NCBI GenBank assembly: GCA_002339165.1
Contig: DDJS01000042.1
Location: forward strand, 1-49,684
Source of the DNA: Cellvibrionales bacterium UBA2618
GTDB taxonomy: Bacteria > Pseudomonadota > Gammaproteobacteria > Pseudomonadales > Porticoccaceae
Direction: 5' to 3'
DNA: 49,684 nt
Both the position numbers and the translations under genes were made by a program. This document shows positions 25,023 through 33,510 of this stretch, in pieces (position 1 is the first letter of the stretch; each line of letters starts with the position of its first letter). The notes under the pieces were generated by a model. The model saw only the letters and a list, made by a program, of their open reading frames with translations, was not told the origin of the DNA and searched no databases.

Positions 25023-26674
25023 ATTGTCACCTTCTTTGCCGGGCGCTTTTTACCCGCGCGAAGATCCTCACACTGACCCGTTTGAAGCAATTTTTCACAG
25101 AGTATTTTGAGCTCCGCTCGTCGCGGTTTTTTCGACGCTGTAAGGGGCAACTCTGGCACCACGGCAAGGTAACCGGGGGCCTTGTAGTAGACCATTTTTG
25201 TCAGGCAAAACGACAGGATGTCGGTGGCCAAACCAACATTTTGAAGGCTGTCGCTGTTGATGACAATCAGCGCCATGACCTCTTCGCCACGAATTTCATC
25301 GGCCACTGGCGCAACCGCGACTTGCGCCACCCAAGGGTGTTGCGCGATGAAGCCCTCGACTTCGAGGCAGGAGATGTTTTCGCCACTGCGACGAATGATG
25401 TTCTTTTTACGATCGACAAAATGGTACTGACCATCCTCGCCTTGACGGGCGATATCGCCCGTATTCAAATAGCCCTGCCGCCACGTATCAGCGGTGGCCT
25501 GGGGGTCTTTGAGGTACCCATAAAAGAAACCTTTGCGCGGTGATGGTCCCTTGCGGCGCACCCATAACTCGCCGGCTTCACCCATGGGCACTTCAATACC
25601 CTGCTCGTCAACGAGCATAACATCAAGTTCTGGTGACGCTCGGCCAAAGCAACAACTGCCTACGTGGCGGGGCTCACGATTGGCTGCTATGGCGCCGCTG
25701 CAGCCGCTTTCGGTCATTGCCCAAGCCTCTACCAGAGGTATCTCAAAGCGCGCCTCAAACGGCGCCTGATGGCACGGATTGACACCAGCGCCAAAGCCAA
25801 ACTTCACCTGGTGTTGAGAGTCTGATAGCTGTTGTTCCATCTGCAATAGCAGTGCCGGCATGATTCCTAAATAATGAATAATGGTCGCTTGAGTGTCACG
25901 CACCGTTGACCACCAAGAGCTCGGGTGAAAGCGCTCGAGCTGAATCAGACAACCGCCGGTCATCAGCATCGCCATCGTCGACGTGGCCATGGCGTTCATA
26001 TGAAACAGCGGCAGCGGTGTCAGCAACCGCTCCGCACCAGAGGTCATTGCACACAGGCCACCGAGCGAACTGTACCACTGGCCACTGGTGATAAAGTAGT
26101 CATTGGTGAGTACACAGCCTTTCGGTTTTCCGGTACTGCCCGAGGTGTACAACACTGCGCACTCGCGGTGTAAGCCATCTGCGTCAGCTGAGAGTGGATC
26201 ATGATCGATCGAGCTTGTGACCTTGGGTCGCGTCTGACCATCGGTATAAATCGGCACCGTCAGACTTTCGGCATCGATAATATTTTTTAGCATCGCGGTA
26301 TGATCTGACAGGCAGGTGATCAAACAACAATCGCTGTGCCCGATAAGATGGGCTATTTCGTCGGGCATTAATTCAGCGTTTACCGGCACAACGCTCACCC
26401 CGAGTGCGTTCAAAGCAAACCAATGCACAAAAAATGCTGGACGGTTTTCTAACATTAGCGCAACCCGCTGCCCAACCCGATAGCCGGCATCCGCATAGCC
26501 ATCTCGGCATTGATCAACGCGCTGTAATAATTGCCGGTATGTTAGATCGATAGAACTGTCGCTGTAGTTGGAACACGCGACTATGGGGATATGTAAAAAG
26601 TGGTTTTGTGGATATTTTTCTGCCGTTGATCGAACTAGGTCATAGAGCGTATTTTGACCATCTGGGGTTGCCAT
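25019..26674 (-). CDS. AMP-forming acyl/aryl-CoA ligase
   Basis: The 551-residue ANL-superfamily enzyme has CAVLYTSGSTGKPKGCVLTN (P-loop-like A3 motif), VEAWAMTESGCSG (A5), YLNTGDIARQGEDGQYHFVDRKKNIIRRSGENIS (A7-A8) and the C-terminal Lys in LPLTASKKPRRAEL. It would activate a carboxylic acid to its CoA thioester and is the first gene of the six-gene minus-strand cluster. AAGGATGG lies before the ATG. The substrate is unknown; context suggests an aromatic acid with a side chain. Confidence 0.92.
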   Translation of the reverse strand: MATPDGQNTLYDLVRSTAEKYPQNHFLHIPIVACSNYSDSSIDLTYRQLLQRVDQCRDGYADAGYRVGQRVALMLENRPAFFVHWFALNALGVSVVPVNAELMPDEIAHLIGHSDCCLITCLSDHTAMLKNIIDAESLTVPIYTDGQTRPKVTSSIDHDPLSADADGLHRECAVLYTSGSTGKPKGCVLTNDYFITSGQWYSSLGGLCAMTSGAERLLTPLPLFHMNAMATSTMAMLMTGGCLIQLERFHPSSWWSTVRDTQATIIHYLGIMPALLLQMEQQLSDSQHQVKFGFGAGVNPCHQAPFEARFEIPLVEAWAMTESGCSGAIAANREPRHVGSCCFGRASPELDVMLVDEQGIEVPMGEAGELWVRRKGPSPRKGFFYGYLKDPQATADTWRQGYLNTGDIARQGEDGQYHFVDRKKNIIRRSGENISCLEVEGFIAQHPWVAQVAVAPVADEIRGEEVMALIVINSDSLQNVGLATDILSFCLTKMVYYKAPGYLAVVPELPLTASKKPRRAELKILCEKLLQTGQCEDLRAGKKRPAKKVTI

Positions 26675-26750
26675 AATCCATCCTTCTTGTCGATTGCAGC
26701 AATGGTAACGGTATTTGTGTCAACAAAATAATCAATAATTAATACCTCAA

Positions 26751-27677
26751 TTATTCGTTTTTTATATATCTCGGCGGAGTTTTGCACAAAGTGATAATGA
26801 TATCGCGCAACCATTGATGCGCGGGTTCTTGGTTTACGCGAGTGTGCCACATAAGATAGTAGTGGGCGACCCAATCGGGCAGCGGCACAGGCAATATGGC
26901 TAGATCGTGCAGGGCCGCAAAGTGGTGGGCTACCCGCTCGGGCAGGCAACAAATTAAATCGGACGTTTGAACCAGATAGGGCATGTTAAAGAAGCTTGGT
27001 ACTTTCATCGCATGATTGCGCCGTATGTCTTGCTGAATCAGGTATTCGTCGAGCTGCGAAACGCGACCTCCCTGTGGGTACAATACGATATGCTCGGCGC
27101 GTAAAAACTGTTGTAGGGAGAGGGTTTTATGGATGTCAGGATGGCCTCTGCGCACCAGACACCAGGCTTTTTCTTTATTTAACACGATACTGCTAAAATC
27201 GCTGTCGGTGATCGGTATATTGTCAATAACAAAATCGACTTGGCCAAAGCGCATTTTTTCGCACAGGTCGACCTCGTATTGCGGCCATACATTGATTCGA
27301 GCAGATGAACCTAGTGCTTGCAGATGTTCCAGCAGAGCTGGAATAACCGTAATGCCCCCGTAGTCGATCGATGCGATACAAAACGTTTTTTGGGTTGTCG
27401 ATGGATCAAATAAATGCGACGGCGCTAGCGTCGCGCTAATTTGATTTAAAATGTCCCTGATCGGTTGCTGCAGTTCCAAGGCCTTGGGCGTGGGTCGAAC
27501 GCCGCGTCCGGTTCGCACGAACAATTCATCTTTTAACACCAACCGCAAACGCGCCAAAGCGGCACTAATCGCGGGTTGGCTCATACCGATATGTGCCGCC
27601 GCGCGAGACAGGTTTTGCTCGGTGATCACTGCATCAAAAATGGTCAGTAAGTTTAAATCTACGCTGCGAAGATTCAT
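26751..27677 (-). CDS. LysR-family transcriptional regulator
   Basis: The 308-residue protein begins MNLRSVDLNLLTIFDAVITEQNLSRAAAHIGMSQPAISAALARLR, the LysR winged helix-turn-helix, followed by a substrate-binding domain (about residues 90-300; QKTFCIASIDYGGITVIPALLEHL). The NodD/LinR-like subgroup is suggested by the N-terminal wording. It lies 76 bp upstream of and in the same direction as the CoA-ligase/Rieske cluster and is its likely regulator. Start chosen because it gives the canonical N terminus. Confidence 0.9.
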   Translation of the reverse strand: MNLRSVDLNLLTIFDAVITEQNLSRAAAHIGMSQPAISAALARLRLVLKDELFVRTGRGVRPTPKALELQQPIRDILNQISATLAPSHLFDPSTTQKTFCIASIDYGGITVIPALLEHLQALGSSARINVWPQYEVDLCEKMRFGQVDFVIDNIPITDSDFSSIVLNKEKAWCLVRRGHPDIHKTLSLQQFLRAEHIVLYPQGGRVSQLDEYLIQQDIRRNHAMKVPSFFNMPYLVQTSDLICCLPERVAHHFAALHDLAILPVPLPDWVAHYYLMWHTRVNQEPAHQWLRDIIITLCKTPPRYIKNE

Positions 27678-28437
27678 ATCTATATCCGTCGATGAAATGG
27701 TCGATCTCAGTCATAATAGCCACATAAGAGCAGCGCATCTATCGTTCTAAAACCACCGGTCCAACTACTTTGACAAATCATACCGCACACCTTGGTGACT
27801 GCAGCATTTGACGGACGCAACACAGCAGACAAAAACACGGTCGCAGTGAATTATCTGATCAACATCATTTACAGTGTGATGTGCGTGTCACACGCCGCGA
27901 GATTTCACCCCGAGTTGTTCTGTCCCACGCGGCGGGAGTGATAATCCGTGGGACTTTATGCGATGAGCTTTACCAGCTTCGGCTGCATCAGAAATGGCTG
28001 AGGGCTTGCGTTTCTGAGCTAGTATGACAGTAGCAGCCCTGCCAAATAAAACCACACAATTCTGGTTTTGAGGTTAGATGAATTTTGCTAAAAAGCTGTG
28101 CGGTTTGCGTGAGAAAAAAATCCTTTTAAGGTGTGTTGTGCTGCGTTGAGAGCACGGTTGAAATTACTGGCTAGGGCTTCTAATGGTGCATTAACCACGC
28201 TATCAATGGGGTCTGGGCAATCGCTGTGCCTGTGATTTAAACATCATCGATGATTGAACCAATTCGCTTGGACTGATTATCTGTCACCCAGCGCATTTTT
28301 TCACCTAGCACAAGGGTGGCACAGCGACATAACATGTTCGATAAAACCAGATTTAATCTAGGGGCTCAATCAACTCTTATTACTCATCAATTAAACCTCA
28401 CTGTTATTACTCTTTTGCTGGCACAGTCGATACGCTT
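27678..28437. other. 760-bp gap between lysR and paaX
   Basis: No convincing gene is seen. One tiny plus-strand frame, 28078-28149 (MNFAKKLCGLREKK..., 23 codons), has GAGG just before its ATG but no other support. The interval probably holds the lysR promoter at its left end. Its length and lack of genes suggest a junction between unrelated blocks. Confidence 0.4.
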
Positions 28438-29364
28438 TTAGTCCTGCAAGCCTCCGAAACGACTATAGTAGCTAGATGACGCTTTGGGCAACATACCTTG
28501 CGTGGTCTGCATATTATTGCGTAAAAAAGCCATTGCCGGTTCATGGGTTAATCGGTAGAGTTTTGCGGTCAGCATTGAGGCTGCGCGTCCGGGCCAATTA
28601 CCTGGCAGAACCTGATGGGGCAGATCGGTATCTTTGAGCAGGATACGGCGATACTCGTGGATCAACAGGGTGCGTATCTGAAAGGCATCTTCTGGTTGCA
28701 GTGACTTGGCGCGAGACACCGCGTTGAAGACCGGTTTAAATGTTCCAAGAAATTGATTGTATCTGGCGGCCAATTGCTCCAAAGCCCAGCAATCTTTCAC
28801 CATTTCGTTTAAAACTTGATCAGACTCTATCTCATCCGTGGTGGCGCGCATGACCGCCACGCGATCGGTTAGGTGTAACTCATTTAGCGTCTCGTCCAGC
28901 GATTGCCGATTGGCGCCAGGACAGGCCATTAATCCGCTTCCTAGATTGCCGAAGCCGAGCCACTGAAGCTCGCGACGAAGCGTTTCGCGAGAGCTTTCGG
29001 CGACCGACCCAGTAAAGACCAGGGTCCACTGTCCATCCCAGTTGCACGGGCTCTCGACATAGATTCGTCGCGCGGCTTTTTCGTAGTGGCGTAACCCGTA
29101 GTCGGTAAAACTATAATAACTGCGTCGTCCGGACGGCGCCGACGTTAGCCATCCATCTTGACTGTTGCGGTAGACTGCGGTTCGTACCAACCTGCTGTTG
29201 ATTCCAAAGGGTTTGAGTGCGGTGATGAGACTGCCGAGCCAAACGCTGTTGCCATGTTGCGAAATCGAGTCGCCAAATACGGTGATAATTAACGAACCAC
29301 CTCGAATAGGTCGCCGAAGCCGAAAATCCTCGAGAAGTGTTTTTACAGTTTTGAGTTTTTGCAT
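28438..29364 (-). CDS. paaX: PaaX, phenylacetyl-CoA-responsive GntR-like repressor
   Basis: The protein is 308 residues from the ATG at 29364 (MQKLKTVKTLLEDF...), the usual PaaX length; a TTG at 29430 would add 22 residues without a ribosome site. Family stretches are RGGSLIITVFGDSISQHGNSVWLGSLITAL, the recognition part SRLVRTAVYRNSQDGWLTSAPSGRRSYYSFTDYG, and WDGQWTLVFTGS. PaaX represses paa operons and is released by phenylacetyl-CoA. Here it stands 11 kb from paaK, on the far side of the Rieske block. Confidence 0.92.
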   Translation of the reverse strand: MQKLKTVKTLLEDFRLRRPIRGGSLIITVFGDSISQHGNSVWLGSLITALKPFGINSRLVRTAVYRNSQDGWLTSAPSGRRSYYSFTDYGLRHYEKAARRIYVESPCNWDGQWTLVFTGSVAESSRETLRRELQWLGFGNLGSGLMACPGANRQSLDETLNELHLTDRVAVMRATTDEIESDQVLNEMVKDCWALEQLAARYNQFLGTFKPVFNAVSRAKSLQPEDAFQIRTLLIHEYRRILLKDTDLPHQVLPGNWPGRAASMLTAKLYRLTHEPAMAFLRNNMQTTQGMLPKASSSYYSRFGGLQD

Positions 29365-29521
29365 GTGTTTGCGAACTGCGGTGTTGAGCGACAGGCCGCA
29401 TAGTTTACGTTGACTTGTGGCTGACGACAATCGCGCCGATTAAATCAGTCATGGCGTGTTTTTGTGGGAGAATTTTCAGTGATTGAAAGCGCGCCGCAGA
29501 CCGAGAAAAATCATCTAGCTA

Positions 29522-29534
29522 TTAGCTATGCTAA
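29522..29534. promoter_or_regulatory. Short inverted repeat upstream of the MFS gene
   Basis: TTAGC, TAT, GCTAA forms a perfect 5-bp-arm repeat inside a GCTA-rich stretch (29518-29550). It lies between paaX and the likely MFS start at 29650, so it could bind a regulator of either gene. The arms are short and chance is possible. Confidence 0.3.
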
Positions 29535-29649
29535 GCTAAGCGTGCTAGCTTCTCTGATTTCTTCAAACTACGCCTATTTTTGCAGCGGGTGCCGCATGAA
29601 TATCCGCATATCATGGCAATATGGTATGCCTAGATTTTGGACCATACCG

Positions 29650-30819
29650 ATGAAGTTAGACCGTATTACATTGGTGGGTATGGTGGCAATGACGGCGGTT
29701 TCGACTGACCTCTATCTCTCCGGAATACCGTTGATCGTGGCTGAGTTCAATGCCACTGAAGCCGATGGCCAACTGACACTGGGCATCTTTATGTTGGGTA
29801 TTTCCCTTGGTCAACTCGTTTATGGTCCGCTGTCTGATTTTTATGGTCGCAAACCGGTACTCTATGTCGGTCTGATTGCTTATATCATAGCCAGTTTCGG
29901 CTGTGCGGTTGCGCTGAGTATGGAGCACTTGTTGTTGGCGCGACTGTTGCAGGGTCTGGCGGCTGCCTCTGGGCCGGTGCTGGCTCGAGCCATCGTGACC
30001 GATGTGTATCAGGCGCGAGATGCCGCCCGCGTCATGGCAACTCTGGCCACGTCGATGGCTTTGATCCCCTGTATAGCGCCAGTTTTTGGCAGCTGGATGC
30101 TTTATTGGTTCGATTGGCGTGTGCAGTTTTTCGCGCTCATGCTGGTTGGCTTACTCGTCCTTTTGTGCGCCACGTCACTGCCGGAGTCTCGGCCGAGACA
30201 AGCGGGCGAGCGGTTAAGTTTTGGTAAAATAACACGGCAGTTTGGGCTGTCTCTGCGCCACCCGATTTTTATGGGTTACTGCCTGATTGGTGGCGCCCAA
30301 TCAGGCGCTTTGTTTTCTTGGATATCGATGTCTTCTTTTGTGGTGATCGATCAATTGGGTGTGCCGCCCGTGTATTTTGGTTATACCTTTGCCGTGGTGG
30401 TGTGCGGCTATTTGTTTGGTGCGCTGGCAAGTTCAAGAATGGTCATGAGACTCGGTATGGATCAGGTAATCATGATTGGGTTGCTCTTCGGTATCGCATC
30501 GGCATTGCTGATGCTGGTGTTGGCAATTTTATCTTTGCATAGCTTGGCCTGGGTCCTGATATCAGCCTGCGGGATATTTTTCTCCACCGGAATGATATTG
30601 TCGAATGCGCAGGTCGCTGCGATTTCAGTCTTCCCTCAGTCAGCCGGTCAAGCGTCGTCGATCTTTGGCTGCATACAAACAGGCCTGGCTGCCATCGTCG
30701 GGTCCCTTGCCAGTCAATGGTATGACCAGACGCTCATGCCGCTGGCGATTGCCCTGACCGCAATGCTGGCCCTTGCGACCTTAGGGGTGCTTAAAATTCG
30801 TGCCCTTAAAAGCGTTTAA
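29650..30819 (+). CDS. MFS transporter of the Bcr/CflA drug-resistance family
   Basis: From the ATG at 29650 (MKLDRITLVGMVAMTAVSTDLYLSGIPLI) the protein has 389 residues, the normal Bcr/CflA length, with 12 predicted membrane helices. The start opens with the family's D-x-Y-L-x-x-x-P helix, followed by motif A in GPLSDFYGRKPVLYVG and LLQGLAAASGPVLARAIVTD. A 62-residue upstream extension to 29464 is open but unlike the family. It would export a small toxic compound. Divergent from paaX, so export of an aromatic intermediate is possible but unproven. Confidence 0.85.
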   Translation: MKLDRITLVGMVAMTAVSTDLYLSGIPLIVAEFNATEADGQLTLGIFMLGISLGQLVYGPLSDFYGRKPVLYVGLIAYIIASFGCAVALSMEHLLLARLLQGLAAASGPVLARAIVTDVYQARDAARVMATLATSMALIPCIAPVFGSWMLYWFDWRVQFFALMLVGLLVLLCATSLPESRPRQAGERLSFGKITRQFGLSLRHPIFMGYCLIGGAQSGALFSWISMSSFVVIDQLGVPPVYFGYTFAVVVCGYLFGALASSRMVMRLGMDQVIMIGLLFGIASALLMLVLAILSLHSLAWVLISACGIFFSTGMILSNAQVAAISVFPQSAGQASSIFGCIQTGLAAIVGSLASQWYDQTLMPLAIALTAMLALATLGVLKIRALKSV

Positions 30820-31122
30820 TAAACTGGTTGAACGCTCCAAATCGCACGCGATTTGATAGCCACTGCCGGGTGGGGTAGGCCGTAAAGACGGGTCTATCGC
30901 TCACTTGAATCTATCAATGATTCTCTTTGCGCGCGTGTTGGCCGCTCTGGCTTGGTCTGGGGTGTGATGCGCGCAAAAATTATTAAACTGCCTGTGCGCT
31001 GACAATCAACTCATAACTGCACAAAATCACTGAATGGGACGCGCGTTTTTCTGATACGGTGTCAAAAAAGGGTATTATGGTGTTTTCATTAGCTAAATAG
31101 TTAAGAGGAAGGGGAGTCTAAC
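30820..31122. other. Gap before the first TonB receptor
   Basis: Twenty bases after the MFS stop lies a perfect hairpin: CAAATCGC (30838-30845), two bases, GCGATTTG (30848-30855). It has no T-run, so it is at best a weak terminator or an operator. A near-perfect TGATAC-G-GTGTCA repeat is at 31052-31064 in the likely promoter of the receptor gene. No coding sequence is recognised. Confidence 0.4.
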
Positions 31123-33444
31123 ATGCATAAAAATATAACTAGATTCAGCGGTATGGTTAAAAACATTACGATTTTAGCACTGGTATTTGTCTCTTTGGGT
31201 AGCACGTCTATTCTCCATGCTCAGTCCGCGGGCTTGGAGGAAATTATTGTCACGGCAACACGCAAGTCAGAGTCTTTGCAAGATGTGGGTATGGCCATCA
31301 CCTCTCTTGGAGATCAAGAAATAGAGCGTATGGGCGCCACAAATTTGTTAGATTTTGCCGTCAGAGTACCTAATTTATCGATGGCCTATGAGGCAGATGG
31401 CCGGTTTGATTCGAGTTCACCGTCGATAAGGGGCGTTTTTGGTAAGGACACTACCGGCTTTTATTTTGACGATACACCGGTCAATGCCTCGATGTTGCCT
31501 CGGGTGATGGACATTGAACGTATTGAGGTATTGCGAGGCCCTCAGGGTTCTCTATGGGGTGCCAAGTCGATGGGCGGTACCATTCGCATGATTACCAAGA
31601 AGCCGGATTTGCAGTCTAGCGACGCGCAGGTGCACGCTGTGATGTCATCGGTAAAAGAGGGTGATGAGAACTACAACGTCGATGGCGCCTTTAATATACC
31701 GATTGTCGAAGATGTTTTCGCGCTGCGGATTAATGCCTATGCAGGTTCAAACTCGGGTGTTTTTGATGATAAATATGTCGCTACCTGGACTGATTCAGGC
31801 GGTGGTGCCAGAACGAATCCGGGGGCCGATTTCGGTACGCTTGAAAATGTCGATGACGAAGACTATTGGGGTGGGCAGATCGCCGCTAAATGGGTTGTCA
31901 ATGAAGATGTGGTGTTGAATCTGCGTTACATGATGCAGGAGGTCGAGGCCGATGGCTTACCCTTCGCCGACATCGATCCCGAGAGCACGACCAGACATCG
32001 CTTTTTTCAGGCAGGTGAACCCGGCACTGACGAATGGAGCATTGGCAGTGCAACGCTCAATGTAAATTTCTCATCGGGCACCTTGACGTCGACGCTGTCG
32101 AAATATCAGCGAGAGACGGACGAGACCGAAGAAGAGGCGCACTTCCTACATTTTCTCTTTGATAACGTGATTGGGATCCCCATAGACCCTCTGTACTCAA
32201 TATTGAGTACCGTCGAGGATTACGACAGCACCGTGTTTGAATCCCGATTCAGCAGTGATCTCGACGGCCCATTTAATTTTACCGTCGGCGTTTTTTATTC
32301 GGATAAAACCTGGGATCATGAATATCCAAGGTCGGTCCAAACTGGCTTGGCTGATGCGGTCGATGCACTAACCGGCGCTCCTGGATTGGGTCAAGATTGT
32401 GTCGACGGATTTTGTCTCACCGACGACGATTTGATTTTTGTGACGACTACCCTGACCGATACCAAGGAGAAAGCCGTATTCGGTGAATTGACTTGGGACA
32501 TCAGTGAAACTGTCTCTTTAACCGCCGGCGGTCGTTGGTATGACACCAGCATTGACGCGGTGAACTCCGCGGATGGATTTGCCAATAGCGGGCCGTCCAG
32601 TTATGACGAGTCGCAAAGCGAAAACGGTTTCAATCCGAAGGTGCTAGTTCAGGCAGCTATTAGCGAAGATTTTAACGTCTATCTCAGCGGAGCAAAAGGC
32701 TTTCGAACGGGCGGCGTTAACGGTAATTTACCCCCCGGCCTTTGTGGCCCAGAATTGACTGAACTCGGGATTAATCCCTCGAATGCAACCACCTATGATT
32801 CAGATGATTTGTGGAGTTATGAGTTGGGCTTTAAATCTAGCTTGGCAGATAACCGAGTCACGCTGAACGCGGCAGTATTTATGATAGATTGGCAAGACGT
32901 TCAGCAGTTAAATCGTTTGGCTTGCGGCTTCCAGTTCACTCAAAACGCCGGTGAGGCAGAAAGTCGAGGTTTCGAAGTAGAAATCATTGCGATGCCGACC
33001 GATGGCCTGACCCTGAGCGCGGCGGTTGGTTACACCGATGCTGAAATTACCGACGCCGGTGGCGTTGCCGGAGTGACCAACGGTGATGATGTGCAAGGCG
33101 TAGCCGATTGGACCGGTACTGTGACTGCCCAATACATCTGGCCCGTCTTCGACCAATGGAACGCAATAGTGCGTGCTGATGGCAACTATTATGGCGATAG
33201 CTACAGCGCCAATAATGAGTCCTCTGCCGCATCACAAAGGCTGCGACCGTCTTGGAATGCGGTCAATCTTCGCGCGGGTATTATTGACGAAAATTGGGAT
33301 GTTATGGTGTTCGTAGACAATGCCACTGACGAGCGGGCCAATTTAGCGGATAGTCGGTCGATCGCGGCAGAAACGCCGGGCAGGGCGCGCTTGGTGACTA
33401 ATCGCCCTCGCACGCTGGGTATGGATGTACGCTACCGATTCTAG
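31123..33444 (+). CDS. TonB-dependent outer-membrane receptor
   Basis: The 773-residue protein has a signal peptide ending near STSILHAQ, a TonB-box/plug start LEEIIVTATRKSESLQDVGMAI, the plug motif IERIEVLRGPQGSLWGAKSMGGTIRMITKKP, and a 22-strand barrel ending in a C-terminal aromatic (RTLGMDVRYRF). This is the large proteobacterial group of plug-and-barrel importers for siderophores, sugars or aromatic compounds. GGGGAG precedes the ATG. The gene stands alone and ends in a strong terminator. Uptake of an aromatic or amine substrate is a guess from neighbours. Confidence 0.92.
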   Translation: MHKNITRFSGMVKNITILALVFVSLGSTSILHAQSAGLEEIIVTATRKSESLQDVGMAITSLGDQEIERMGATNLLDFAVRVPNLSMAYEADGRFDSSSPSIRGVFGKDTTGFYFDDTPVNASMLPRVMDIERIEVLRGPQGSLWGAKSMGGTIRMITKKPDLQSSDAQVHAVMSSVKEGDENYNVDGAFNIPIVEDVFALRINAYAGSNSGVFDDKYVATWTDSGGGARTNPGADFGTLENVDDEDYWGGQIAAKWVVNEDVVLNLRYMMQEVEADGLPFADIDPESTTRHRFFQAGEPGTDEWSIGSATLNVNFSSGTLTSTLSKYQRETDETEEEAHFLHFLFDNVIGIPIDPLYSILSTVEDYDSTVFESRFSSDLDGPFNFTVGVFYSDKTWDHEYPRSVQTGLADAVDALTGAPGLGQDCVDGFCLTDDDLIFVTTTLTDTKEKAVFGELTWDISETVSLTAGGRWYDTSIDAVNSADGFANSGPSSYDESQSENGFNPKVLVQAAISEDFNVYLSGAKGFRTGGVNGNLPPGLCGPELTELGINPSNATTYDSDDLWSYELGFKSSLADNRVTLNAAVFMIDWQDVQQLNRLACGFQFTQNAGEAESRGFEVEIIAMPTDGLTLSAAVGYTDAEITDAGGVAGVTNGDDVQGVADWTGTVTAQYIWPVFDQWNAIVRADGNYYGDSYSANNESSAASQRLRPSWNAVNLRAGIIDENWDVMVFVDNATDERANLADSRSIAAETPGRARLVTNRPRTLGMDVRYRF

Positions 33445-33452
33445 TTTAGGCC

Positions 33453-33491
33453 GACAATAAAAAAGCCGGCTATGCCGGCTTTTTTATTGTC
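33453..33491. terminator. Strong bidirectional terminator
   Basis: An 18-bp perfect stem (GACAATAAAAAAGCCGGC at 33453-33470, its exact complement at 33474-33491) with a three-base TAT loop. The GCCGGC core is flanked by A6 and T6, so it works in both directions. It lies nine bases after the TonB receptor stop and about 20 bases from the end of the convergent PQQ dehydrogenase gene. Confidence 0.93.
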
Positions 33492-33510
33492 TAATTAATT
33501 GTCTGCACGA

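Noticed and set aside
28078..28149. 23-codon frame with a GAGG upstream
   Set aside because: Too short to judge, with no conservation information and no matching neighbour.
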